Part shown: positions 35,198 through 47,048 of the stretch, one piece after another
How positions within the stretch are numbered: the stretch's first letter is position 1
Layout: each line of letters starts with the position of its first letter
Assembly (NCBI RefSeq): GCF_000699445.3
Contig: NC_067198.1
Span: 20,230,536-20,294,535 of the forward strand
Length of the DNA: 64,000 bases
Direction: 5' to 3'
Source of the DNA: Schistosoma haematobium
Taxonomy: Eukaryota; Platyhelminthes; Trematoda; Strigeidida; Schistosomatidae
Made by a program: the position numbers and the translations under genes
The notes under the pieces: generated by a model
Database searches by the model: none
Told to the model about the DNA's origin: nothing
Seen by the model: only the letters and a program-made list of their open reading frames with translations

Positions 35198-37233
35198 TCT
35201 TGAACTAAATTAACTGGAGAAATAATCGACATGTCGAGGAGCAATGAAGTACTTTCTGGTTTTGATGTGGTACTATGTATAAATAATGATAACTAGGACA
35301 GGAATTAAAACATTCTAATCTGACAGTAAATAAGGACTTATAATGTTACATAGATGGAAACTCATTATTCATACTTTACACCATTAGTTTACTTACAACA
35401 TAATTCAAAATTCATACAATCTCCGATGATAACCCTTCTTCCACTACTCAGTTCACTTTCTTTTGTTTAAACTTAGTGATACAAATTGATTTACGTGGCG
35501 TCCATTGTTTTTTTTGAAGCTCTTACAAAAGTACATTATTAATTTATATATTTTGAGAATAACTTAGAATATGACCAATCAGTCATACTTAGGAGATAAA
35601 TTGAATTTCATATACATATTAAATTACGTTGCCTTATTATTATGTTTTGAATTAACTTTAAGGAGTTTCACTAAGATAGAAGTTAAATGTAAAATAAGTT
35701 TAGTAAAATCATAATATTTGATTTTATTCCATAAGATTATTGTGTTAAGATATGTCCATCAATGTATACTGTTCTACTTTATCAGTCTACTAGTTTCATA
35801 ATTGTTTGATAACTGGATAGTACGCCTCAATAATTTTCATATTTGAATTGTTTTTTACCACTAGACTATAATATTAAGAAAGCTTTTTCTTGAATATAGC
35901 TTAATCATTATCATAAATTATACTTTTTAAGATACAGGACTATACAGTAGTTGTTCATTGATTTAGTTTAACAAACTTGCGCTTTATAAAATTTCTAAGT
36001 AACGAATATTATTTCAAAGTTGAGAATTGGATACTTCACGTTAATTTATGGGTAGTTAATGTCATAGATAAATCGTCACTTTTGCTATATGTTTCGTAAG
36101 GTTATTGTTAGTTTATCTTAAAATAAGTGTTTGTAAAATTTTAGAATGACGCGAATGAAGGTTCTGGGCTTTAGTTTTTATGAGATCACGGATTCATATT
36201 GCTAGGAAGTTCATAATTTGGAAGAAGTAGTTATTGAAGAATGGTCTTTTGTTTTCAGTGGTTCTTTGCGATTCAGATTACATTCAAATTCTACAGAATC
36301 TTCATAAACCTACTTACACAATTCATTTGAATTAAAATATTTTATCCACTGTTATTGGTGTCAATTGTTTTCTTGAATAACATGAGATACCTGAGTTTGA
36401 TAGTAAGAATAGCACTAAATTCTAAAAGTTAAAATGAGACATCGAAAGACTTGATAGTTTTCATTTAAAAACAATAAGAATTTTTCGTTTCTAATAACTC
36501 ACTTGGATGGAAGGTTGTACACTTACTTAATAAATTCTCGCTTTCACACTATCTGGTGAAACACTGATTTAATGAATTGTGCAATATGGTCAGCAGTCTA
36601 GGTAATTTGGGGTGGTAGTGCACTTTGCCTGATTCCAGTTGGCTGTTGTTAGAATTGGACATTACTAGGGATTGATCTGTGTGACATTAGTTAGTACGTT
36701 GTAATTGACCACTGAAAATATCTCAGTTCTATGGGAAATTTATGGTGATATGAATCCATTAGTGATACATCCATGACTATGACAATGAGTAACGTGGGTT
36801 CGAACTGCTGGGATAGCATCAAGTATTCCTCGATAAGGAGCGTCAACTAGCATCAAACCTTAGTAAGGGAATTTCTAGCAAATTTCTCTAACTGCTTGAT
36901 ATCTAATCAGGTTCATAACTGTCTTGAAGTACTGTGATTGTAGCTCATTAAATCTAAAAAAATTGATATAAACAAAGACCTGTTATAATACCAGGCATAG
37001 CAAAAACAGAGAGTCATATTTCTAATCAAAAGCTATATTATCACAATGAAGAGAAATTATCACATAGTTCAGTATGACCAAAATTCTTAAGGATCATGAT
37101 GATAAGTTTTCTTATTAAATCACTCATATGAATTAAAATAGTGAGTGAAATAGAAGAATGTATTAGCTTTAAAATAAGCGCTGAAAATAACTGTTATACA
37201 TTATGAGTTATTGAGTACATTGCAAAATAAAGT
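35198..37233. other. AT-rich stretch; tRNA-like relic near 36770-36830
   Basis: GTGGGTTCGAACTGC near 36800 is a B-box-like remnant. The rest of this 2 kb is unassigned. Confidence 0.5.
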
Positions 37234-37245
37234 AATTGTATTTTT

Positions 37246-37484
37246 AGAATGGGTTTTGTGGAGAGTTTTTTTAGAAATTTCATAGGTTGAAATCATGAGT
37301 CGATTGAAGCTAGACCACCATGGAAAACCCGGGAGCCAGTAGGTCCTGGGTTCGAACCCCGCGTGGTGCGGGATCGTGGATGCGCACTGCTGAAGAGTCC
37401 CATACTAGGGAGAAACGGCCGTACAGTGCTTTCAGGTTTTCCATGGTGGTCTAGCTTCAATCGACTCATGATTTCAACCTATAA
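37246..37484 (-). mobile_element. Foldback family A insertion with perfect 48-bp arms and 12-bp target duplication
   Basis: The 12-mer AATTGTATTTTT occurs at 37234-37245 and 37485-37496. Between them are arms 37282-37329 and 37435-37482 that are perfect reverse complements over 48 bases, with a 105-base loop carrying a B-box remnant and a hammerhead. The complete family 3' end (minus-strand CTCCACAAAACCCATTCT) is at the left edge and the inverted piece is at the right. This is the layout of a twin-primed insertion. Perfect arms mean little divergence since insertion. Confidence 0.85.
37384..37429 (+). ncRNA. Hammerhead ribozyme, near-intact core with GUA site
   Basis: Stem I GCACUG/CAGUGC pairs fully. 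CUGAAGA, GAAA and stem III ACGGCCGU are present, and the cleavage triplet is GUA, which the NUH rule allows. The first pair of stem II is G-A instead of G-C and the next is U-G, so folding of stem II is weakened. Confidence 0.7.
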
Positions 37485-37496
37485 AATTGTATTTTT

Positions 37497-38629
37497 CTAA
37501 AGTGGATGACTTAACTTTTCTAATTTGATATGTTTTAAGGATTTTATTTTTCAAAATAATTTTTATATTTTCACTCAAATATTCACTACCTTTTATGTCT
37601 GATATCAATGTGATTTTCACTGTTTTATGACGTATTTATCCCCCCATTCCATACGTTTTATGATTTAGTTAGGAAAAAAACCTCCAATCCTCAACCTGGT
37701 GAATCTGTTGATGATGGTATAGGGAAGGGGAGGTAATGTGTAAATCAAGTTATACTGTCATCTGTAAGCTTTACCTTTTACTTTAAACCGTTTTCATACA
37801 TTGTATTAAATTTGTGAGAAACTAAACTCTGTAAGCTTTATATATATAATGTCAAATATTGTTTAGTCCAGACAATTATTTACGTTAACAAATTCCCGCC
37901 TTATGTTATCTCCAATTGTATCAAATAATTTACATATACGTGTCAAAGCATATACATCCGAAGAACAGAAAGGAGGGTTGGTGTCCGTATCGTTCAGCGG
38001 AGGTTTAGATAAAGAAGATAATATGTTTTCAGTATTGTGATTGGACTCTATCTACTTGACAGTGACCATGGTATTGATGTCTCAAAGTATTCCAAGATAA
38101 TTAATGAATGAAGAATGTGAAATTTTATACGGTTTAATGAAGCGATTTTCTTCAAAAATATGAACCTTATTTATGTGTCTAGAAAGATTCAGCTATCAAT
38201 CATGCAATGTCGTGATAAACTCATTCATTTCATGATGTTAATTATTTATTTTCACTGATTATCTAATCTATTCTTAATGAGTTAATTTTGTTTTAAAAGT
38301 TACATAACAATAACATTATTGTATTGTTTTTAAATAATTCTGTTCTTAGTTATTTATTCTAGAATAATCTTAGATCTAACCTAAGAAAAATATTCACATT
38401 AATTAACATATGAATATCTCCTAATGTTCTTTCATACTTTTTACTCATCTCATTATTCTTCATTGATGAGAACATTCCCAATCTCATAATACAAATTATG
38501 TGCTCTGATGTTTAAAGATTATGTTTAGGTTGTAAGTAATAAACGAGAAACTATAGAATAATAATGAATTCATATTATTCTACCATATTAATTGTTTTTG
38601 TTTTGGTAAAAGAAAATTAAATTTGATAG
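37497..38629. other. AT-rich stretch, nothing recognised
   Basis: No supported feature. Confidence 0.5.
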
Positions 38630-38755
38630 TTGAATTCATGAGTCAATTGAAGCTAGACTACCATGGAAAACCTGGAAGAACTGATAGGCCGTTTCGTCCT
38701 AGTATAGGACACTTTAACAGTACACATCCACGATCCTACCTAGATGTGAATATTT
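38630..38755 (-). repeat. Truncated family A repeat, minus strand
   Basis: ATTCATGAGTCAATTGAAGC through GGCCGTTTCGTCCTAGTATAG to CACATCCACGATCC is the 3' third of the unit. The CUGANGA half of the hammerhead is destroyed, while the GAAA and stem II 3' side are intact. Confidence 0.75.
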
Positions 38756-38811
38756 TATAACGTTATATCATCATTAAAATCTTTACAAAATTATAAAATG
38801 TGACTGAGGTT

Positions 38812-39280
38812 TATTTATTTATTATTTCAACACATAAATATTGGTACAAGAGGGCACCAAATAGATATGCGTCACACCATATTTGTGTGTGTGTGGGCTG
38901 TGATACTGCCCGGATGCCCAGACCAAAACAGGTGGTTTTCTTAAGGGACCACACCCCGAGCCTTTGACCTAAAGGTCTGACCCACAAGGCAATGGAGCAT
39001 CGTAAGGAGATGCATTCCCATGGTAGCCGGTGGCCAAAGATTGGTTCATACGCCATTTGTTCCCGCAGGATACTGGAGTCCATGTGCACCATTGGTTTGG
39101 GATCCGGTTAAAGCACCAGACATTCGCTTTTCGTCGTCTCATTTTCGTAAGCAACACCTCCGCCACGAGAAGGCAATGAGTAGGACTTCCCTGGCAGAGG
39201 CTGTATACGCGTGGCCGTGTGAGAACATTTCGAGAGGAAGGGCGAACTCTCCCCACTCTCGGCCATACTAGGGCATTTGG
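38812..39280 (-). mobile_element. GC-richer, 5'-truncated retrotransposon-like element with AAATA-type tail
   Basis: This 470-bp block is markedly richer in G+C than its surroundings. On the minus strand it ends in ...GTTGAAATAATAAATAAATAAAC, an A-rich short repeat tail like those of non-LTR elements. Open frames occur on both strands (for example 39256-38969 and 39020-39271), but none shows a reverse transcriptase or other motif. A 3' untranslated region of a LINE, or a SINE-like element, fits best. The family is unknown to me. Confidence 0.55.
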
Positions 39281-39919
39281 GGTTTACAGAAATAAATATG
39301 TAAATTCATCATTGATGAAGAAGAAATTAACACTGAACAAATAAAATTTACTAAACAACTTATCCTAGAAAAGGTGTAATTCAAATATCAAATTAGAATC
39401 AAACAAACACTTAAGAAAAACAAAACAAACAAAAAAACACGAAGAAATTTTTAAGTCTTTATGATAGAATTTTTCTGCATCATAATTTAAGCATAAATCG
39501 ATTAGGTAAAGTTAATCAGGTTAAAATAAGGTGAATTAAGAGTTGAGTTAAATTCATTCAATAAACTATAATTATAGCAATAATAATGATAGTGAACTGG
39601 AAAGAATAATGTAAAGGAAGTGAATTTATGATTAATAAAATATTAAATTTTTCATTATGGTAATTAAAAGTTTATCATTGTCATTTTATTGATATGAAAA
39701 TGGTCGTGTTTTAAATTTGTTTTTTGATTCATCAGCAGTTTATTATTATTATTACTTTACAGTGAATAGTATTGTTAATTGAATCGCGATAATCAGTTCA
39801 GTTGTGATTAGGTTAACTTTAGGTCAATCATTGTTTTGTACATCTTTTAGTCATTTATAAAAAACTCAAGTAAATATTAGTTAATTCAAATAACCCATAG
39901 TATCATTGAATAAGAAATA
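39281..39919. other. AT-rich stretch, nothing recognised
   Basis: A-rich and T-rich runs only. Confidence 0.5.
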
Positions 39920-40180
39920 GAGAATTCAACGAAGAAAATTTTCTTTTCGATGAAATCATTTACTTAAGTTGTACATTCGCATGTATATGGTTATATGGAA
40001 AGTATATGTTTATAAGAGGGTAGAACTGATTGCATCATGAATTGATTCTTCCTTACCATTTGATTAGTACGTAACCTCCTATAGACATATTTTCCATATA
40101 ATTATATACGGATGTACAGCTTAAGTAAATGATCTCGTCAAAGAGAAACTTTTCTTCGTTGAATCCTCTTTTTTTATTTA
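39920..40180. repeat. Imperfect inverted duplication, about 110-bp arms
   Basis: The left arm (about 39926-40030) and right arm (about 40066-40172, reversed) match over roughly three quarters of positions, for example ATCATTTACTTAAG in the left and its complement at 40121-40134. Both arms can encode FNEE(N/K)FLFDEIIYLSCT when read inwards. The loop is about 35 bases. Either an old foldback element or an inverted duplication; no target duplication is evident. Confidence 0.65.
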
Positions 40181-40589
40181 ATTTTAGTTCTTTACGTTGT
40201 AATTGTATTTTATAGGAAATATAACACATATGAATACACACTATTTAGATATAATACTGAATTTTAACATTGTATATACTTTCTAAATTTTCATCATTTC
40301 AGTGTTATTATTATAGTAAGATGTTTATTGTTAATTAGTTGTATAGTAATATAGAGAAATTTTTTATTTACTAGTGACTATACTACTGACAATGAGTTGA
40401 TATGAAAATTACAAACTCAAAGCGATTTTAACCTGTATATATCAGTCGGAATAAAATTAATCTAGTAACAGCTGATCTGAAAATTTGTCACTTATTAAGA
40501 CCATTACATTTGGTATGAACATCAGTTTATACCACAATAAAAATGGGTTTTAAAAAAAATAATGTTATGAGCTTTATAAGCAAAGATGA
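40181..40589. other. AT-rich stretch, nothing recognised
   Basis: No supported feature. Confidence 0.5.
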
Positions 40590-40890
40590 ACAGTGGCTAG
40601 CAGTGGAATCCAGTTCGACGAGTGTTTCATCCCATGTGAGACTCGCCAACTGGACATACCTGCATCTCAAGGTTGATGTTTACTCTGGGACTCGAACTCA
40701 GTACCATTCGCTGCAAACGCCATCGCGTTATCTAGTCAGCTATTGAGTCTTTGCTTATAAAGCTTGTGAATTAAGGCAGTATCGAGGAAATACGCACAGT
40801 ATACACATATGCTAATAACAGACTGATCAACTGAAGTCTTGAACCTAAATAGGAAAATTCAAGCAAAACAATAACAAATAAATTTAATGT
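40590..40890 (-). repeat. Family B (Sm-alpha-like) repeat, minus strand
   Basis: On the minus strand it runs from the head (GTTTTGCTTGAATTTTCC, ATATGTGTATACTGTGCG) to the tRNA-like block (CAATAGCTGACTAG, TGAGTTCGAGTCCC), then TTGGCGAGTCTCACATGGGATGAAACAC and CTGGATTCCACTGCTAGCC. The hammerhead CUGANGA has become UUGGCGA, so it is dead. The 62-codon frame on the plus strand is a shadow of this repeat. Confidence 0.75.
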
Positions 40891-42075
40891 TATGAGCATT
40901 TCACTTGATCACCGAAGATTTAGTATAATAGTTATTACAACAGAAAATATTTTTATCACTTCCTAGCCCATGTCACATTAATCTATATTATTGGCTAATA
41001 ATTTTCAACCGAGGCAATTGGTGGAATAATGAACAGTTTAATGAATTTTTAGTAGTGATTACTTATTATGTATACAAGTAGTAATCACTGTTTTAAATTG
41101 TTCATTATAATTCTCTAGTAACAAGTGTGTGAAATAATCAAATTCGTCAAAGTTTTGATAAAACGGGTTTATCTGTTAATTTTTTTTACAGTCTCTTTAA
41201 TTTTAAATCTTTATTTGTTGGAAACTAATTATATAATGATACTTTTTATGTCTAACTATCAAAATTTATTTCTCATAGTTAATTTAACTGTCAATCATAA
41301 TATCCATAAGACAGATTAAACATATTTGGTAAATCCACTTTTGTTTAGCAAATATTACAAAATGAAAATATACTTTATGATTATATAATACTAATGTTAT
41401 TAAACTGAAAGCCATTTAAACTATCGTGTATACAATATATATATAAAGAGATTTCAAATACTCAGTATTCTAACAAAATGACATTGAAGTCAATAAAAAT
41501 AGCGTAATGATTGGTTGGGAAGATGTATTCAAATGACGGGATGATTTATCGTAACGTATAATATCATAGCTGTACAATTGACAGAAGAGGTATAAACAGT
41601 GACTCATGATCCTGTACGGTTGCTTAATGGAGTGCTTCTGGTTAGCAGTTTGTCTTGTAAAACTAATATGGTTCACATAATTGCTAAAGACTTAACAGCT
41701 ATTTATTTTGGAGGATTATTTACTAGTGCATGTGTATATTAACCAATATTTTTTAATTGTAATGACGGAAAAAATTTATACTTTTATGTCAGACTGATTT
41801 TCAGTGATAGTTAACTAAAGTAAACCTCTCCCGTTACATTTCCATTTTATCGACATTAAATAAATTTTTTTCTAGATTATCAGAATAACTCAAACTTTGT
41901 TAGTGAGGAGGTTTAATTTTAATGATGAAATACTCAGAACAATGATTGAAGGGTACATAAATGATTGAAATTCTATAAATTTCACAGAAATCACTGGAAA
42001 GTTTTTAAAGATCTTACTCTGCAGCATAATATAAATTCTACTATAATCACAATTAAAATAAGCCGAAAATTCTCT
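40891..42075. other. AT-rich stretch, nothing recognised
   Basis: No supported feature; short open frames here are compositional. Confidence 0.5.
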
Positions 42076-42429
42076 TTGATTGAGATTATGAGTTGACCAA
42101 TGTTACACCACCATCGAAAACCTGTAAGCAGTGGATGGCCGTTTCGTCCTAGTATTGGACGCCTCAGCAGTGCGCACCCACGCTTCCTAGCTCGATATTC
42201 AAACACAGGACCTTCGGTTTCGTGCGAGAAGACCTTACCTCTAGACCAATGAGCTGGAATGCAACGTTGTTCGAATCCCGCCTGCGGGATTGTGGATGCG
42301 CACTGCTGACGAGCCCTATACTAGAACGAATCGACCACCCAGTGCTTCTAGATTTTCGATGGTGGTCTAATAATGATCAACTCATGATCTCAATCAGAAC
42401 TCAACGGTTCCCACAACCCCATACTGATA
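42076..42429. repeat. Family A inverted pair
   Basis: A minus segment (42076-42268) carries the 3' end, hammerhead and tRNA-like block. At about 42269 it switches to a plus segment starting inside the B-box (TTCGAATCCCG) and running to CCACAACCCCATACTGATA. The minus hammerhead has CUGAGGC (A9 changed to C) and the plus one has GAAU in place of GAAA; both are dead. The complete 3' end lies at the right edge. Confidence 0.8.
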
Positions 42430-43327
42430 GATATTTCTTATAAGAAACACTGAGATTTAATCAGTGTGAAATGTTTGATGATAATGTTCGTTCATTCATA
42501 CTTAATAGTAATGCAATTCATTTCATTGAACCCCTACTACTGAGCATATTCCATTAACTTTATCATAAGATGTTAACTGGTTTAAGAGATTTAATGAATA
42601 GCTTTCACTTGTAAATTATAATCGAGGCTAGTCATTATCCAAGTGATCGCTAGTAACGGTACAACTTTTCAAATAAACATTGATAATATATGGTAGCTAT
42701 TAAAAAATTTGAGTCTAAAAACTATGAGTTAATTATCTGCAGTCACACAGAATTTGTTTACATTATTTTAAAAATATAAGAAGTATAATTGTTTCAGTAT
42801 AAACAAGTTATATCACATGTTCTTTCAAGTATGCTCCTATTAAAACTAGCTACATTTTTATTTTGCTATCATAAACTATTTATTATTTAACACATTTCAT
42901 TATAAGTAAACCATATTGTAAGTAATTAGAATTTAATTCCTTATAATATCAAGCTATAAATAAAGGTGATTAGGAGGAAGGTATTGACAACTATGTTATT
43001 AATGACAAATTCAACAGTTAGTTTGATGAAACTCCTGAATATTATAATAGTTAAATAGATGTAACATTTCAATTCTTTCTCTGAAAATTTCATTAGAGAG
43101 TTAAAATCCAATATAGATACAAATAATCCATTGATTTTGTGGATTATTTTTCACTAAAGATATTAAACGATAAAACTACTTCGATTATTTTTTCTTCTTC
43201 TAAACAATACGGATACTTATACACAAATATGTTTTAAATTGTACTCCAAGTGTATGTTATTAATTTATTGATCTAATAATATGAATGTGAATGAATATTG
43301 AATGATGAATTCTTTTTTAAATAGCAA
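42430..43327. other. AT-rich stretch, nothing recognised
   Basis: No supported feature. Confidence 0.5.
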
Positions 43328-43340
43328 GATAACTGCAAAT

Positions 43341-43510
43341 TTCAACAGTTGAGATCATGAGTCAATTGAAGCTAGACCATCATGGAGAACCTGGAAGCAC
43401 TAGATGGCCGTTTCGTCCTATTGTGCTTCCAAGTTTACCATGGTGGTCTAGCTTCAATTGATTCATGATCTCAACTGTTGAAATTACTACAATCTCCACA
43501 AAACCCCTTC
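43341..43510 (+). mobile_element. 170-bp foldback family A insertion with 13-bp target duplication
   Basis: GATAACTGCAAAT (43328-43340) and GATAACTGTAAAT (43511-43523) flank the element. Arms at 43339-43400 and 43423-43484 match at 57 of 62 positions with a 22-base loop holding a hammerhead fragment (GGCCGTTTCGTCC). The full 3' end (AATCTCCACAAAACCCCTTCT) is at the right edge and the inverted piece at the left. Only the 3' third of the unit is present, in both orientations. Confidence 0.85.
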
Positions 43511-43523
43511 TGATAACTGTAAA

Positions 43524-45117
43524 TCTTTGAAAAATAACTTTATTGATTTGTATTTGTTTTGTAAAATTAACTGTTATTTATTCGATTGATTTTAAAGATT
43601 AGTAAAATTTTGAGATAATTTCCCATTATTAAATTATTTTTGTTTTATTTTAAGGTCACTGAAAATCATTCGTTTCAAATTATTCATCAATGTGGATATA
43701 CAATTACACCAGAAATTGTAAATAAATCCTTCAGTTTGCATATGGAGCATTTAATCATTAGATAAATAAGAAGAAATTCAATGATTTGTACTTCCAACTT
43801 CAGTTATTATTTCATGGTACATCTCAGTGGTTATTCAACACTATGAATGATGACTATCATACCGTTGGCATAGTATAATTCTTCCAGTTACAGATTTTCA
43901 CTCGAACTTTAGTAATTCATAAACAGTTAATGAGTAAACAATAATATTTTGATTGAGTGTTATCATGGATATAGGATTAAATCATTAATGGTTTATGTTC
44001 ATGAATTTTAAGCCTTCATCAAAATACCTTTTCTATATAGACTTACTTTGTACTTGATGAAAAGAAATCTAACTGTACTATTTAGTTACTGTGATATATT
44101 TATCTATATCCGTAACAATGTGCATTACAATCAATAAATTGTATGAATTAATTTTTCAAACTAATATACATATCTATGCTTTGGTATTAGTTGTTTGAAT
44201 CTTCCCATTAACGTTTATTGGTATATGTGCATCTTTTGCAAATAGCCTCGATATTATATCTATGCACTACACTAAATAAAAACTGTTTTCTTTAACTGGA
44301 AGGAAATACTCCATAATAATAGATAATTTCCTTAGAAATAAAGAAAAATATGATAAGACAATATCAAATTTATGTTCATTATGATTAAATTAAGGATGTA
44401 GGCATGTAATGTAGGATATACACTCAAGGCTATTATTTCTAAAGAAAAAACACACTCCTGTTTTGCTTATTAGTCAGCGTGATCATTCAAAAATTGTTTT
44501 TTTTCTTACAATGAATAATGCAATTATCTTTTACTTTATAGCATATTAGTAAATACATATGTGTATCATATGTATTATTGTCTAGTTTATTATTCATATG
44601 GTAACCATAGTGACGATGTTTATCTGAGTCATAATGGGGACAATAAATTCTTTTTCTCATTCATTTCATTGTTTTATTCTGATGACTAACAATAAACAGT
44701 TATCATGATAATTTGTAGGTAGACACAGTTTGTAAGAGAAAAAACAGGATTATTAAATAGTATTACCCCCCCCCTCCAAAAAAACAACGTAAACTAATCC
44801 GATGAAACAAAGAATGGTTGTATAAGGAAAGTTTTATGAACCTTACTCATTTCCTTTTAAAAAGATAAAGGGAACGACAGAGATAGTTCAATTTATCATT
44901 ACTTGATAAGTGAATTGTGACTAGTGTTATGTTTTCTAGTCCTTTAAATACTAATAGAATTTTATCGATCGAATCTTGATGTAATCACAAGTCAAAGTGA
45001 CTCGAAATTGCGTTGAAAAGTTAAGTAGTTGGAGCTAATCAGCTGGAGACCGTACTTGATCTAGATTTCGTATTGTTATCACTTGTCAGCAAAGCATACA
45101 TGGGGTTTTAAGAAATT
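43524..45117. other. AT-rich stretch; family B head fragment at about 44185-44280
   Basis: TTAGTTGTTTGAATCTTCCC ... TATGTGCATCTTTTGCAAATAG ... CTCGATATTA is the plus-oriented head of family B without its tRNA-like part. A run of nine C at 44766-44774 is the other oddity. Confidence 0.55.
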
Positions 45118-45209
45118 TTGATAAAGTTTTGTTCACTGATCTGGATGGATATGTTGCGGAGCTTCCATCGTTCTTCTGAATGACATCATCAGCACAAAAC
45201 TTCAAGTAG
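45118..45209 (+). repeat. Dispersed 90-bp repeat, copy 1
   Basis: It resembles 53618-53706 over its whole length, sharing CTGGATGG, GAGCTT(C/T)CATCGTT and CATCATCAGCACAAA. The family is unknown to me. It is followed by a possible family A relic (45230-45345). Confidence 0.6.
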
Positions 45210-47048
45210 AAGGAAACTAACACTTTGTGTGGAATTCGAACACAGTTGAGGCTTGAAGGGGTCAGTGAGAACGTCCCATACTATGACACAAGTTCGAATA
45301 CCATATGGGGCACCAGTGCTCTTAAGATTGTAGATATCCTTTGTTGGTGAGTGCTAACTACCAATAAGCCTCAGTTAAGCAGGGCGTCTTACCGACTACT
45401 TCCAACTAACTGAGAGGATTCAATTTGAACTGTATTGTCATTATTGAACGTATTCATCTGATGAACGATTGAAGACTCGAAACAAATGAATAGTTTATGA
45501 ACATAATTTTCCCTTTATTATCTTTCGTATGCTAGGTGTTGAATCATTGTAAAACTGTTCGTTAAATAATCGGATTACAGTTCTGATAATGCAAGTGGAT
45601 AGCTATTTTGTTTCAATTCGTATTAGCTATAATGATTAAGTTTGTGAAAGACTCTTGAATTCTTGAATTGAGTTTATGATATACAAATCAAATTAACATG
45701 TTGCATTTTAGATATTTTTTTCATAAAAAATGATTGTAAAATTAGCTTCAGCAGAATAATCTTTTGATGATGTAAGCAGTAATGTAAATGAAAGAAAATA
45801 TACTCAAGGTTATGCCTAAGAAATATATATTATTCAATGCACCAATAATGTTACTGGAATATCTTCTAATCTCTTTGTTACTTACTTTAGAAACAATAAA
45901 ATATAAAGTTAAGTCATTGATTAGATGTTGGTTAACATTAGTGAATAACATGAGTTCCTTTTATTTGGCTAGATTCTTATAAGTTGCTTAGAATTTATTA
46001 TATTTTAACATTTAAATTTGGAAAAAGTTAAGATATTTATAATCATGAACATTAGTTAGATATAAATGTATATATCATCATTAGTGAAGTGACGATCTAA
46101 ATAAATAAAGAGTCTTCTAAATAGATGTTTTAAATGAGAAAAGATTCTGGATCATCAGACATAGTAATAACTAGTCATAGAGCTAAAAAATTGAAGTAAC
46201 TGAACACAACTTAATAGTAATTAAGAATGATATGAGTTGAGATCAATCAGTTAAATAATGAAGTAAGTTCGAAAAAACTGATGCAAACAAAGTAAATGAA
46301 AGAGTTCGAGAATGATATAATAAACGAATGATAATGTCATCATGGTAGGAAATGATTTGGCACTATTTTCTTATGTATACATAAATTCCACCTGTGATGT
46401 TTGATGGGTGTGGTTTTTACAAATTTAAGCGTAGAGATTGACTGTTAATTGATGATCTTGGAAGAGCCTAGTATATCAACCTGATACCCTATAGCATAGA
46501 GATGTTTCGACAGTACTGCTTATTTTGGTGAGATTTCTAACAAAGGATAATTTTGTTTTCTAATAGATAATGATCAGTTATGAACATGGTTTTAACTAAA
46601 CTGTTGTTAGTGTCATATTCATTGATTGACCAATAACTTCACATTACTTCTTCACGAGTTAATAGTATGAAGTAACGCTCAGGCTTACTTTACAGACGGA
46701 GATCAACACTTCCTACAATGTATTCTGGTTATTGTTAGTAATTATGGTTTAGCTTTAAGCTCTTGACTGGATGCTTTACGTATAAATTTTAGTTTAAAGG
46801 TCTCATTGGTTCGCTTTTCCTTGAGAAAGATTTACAAATGACATGATAATTACATGTGATAATGTGATCTAACTGTAAATGAAATTCAACACTTCACTAG
46901 ATATCAGTTTACCATTTAAGAAAGTAACGATAAAATTTCTCCTAATCAATATTCCAAAGTTAAGAAAACAATTTTACAAATTACTCACTTTACAGGGAAC
47001 ATTTTCAAGACAAATAACTAAAACATAGTTATGAATAAAGCATACAAG
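45210..47048. other. AT-rich stretch, mostly unassigned
   Basis: 45230-45345 holds GGAATTCGAACACAG and CGTCCCATACTATGACAC, faint family A traces. Open frames on both strands at 45748-45982 overlap and are compositional. Confidence 0.45.
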
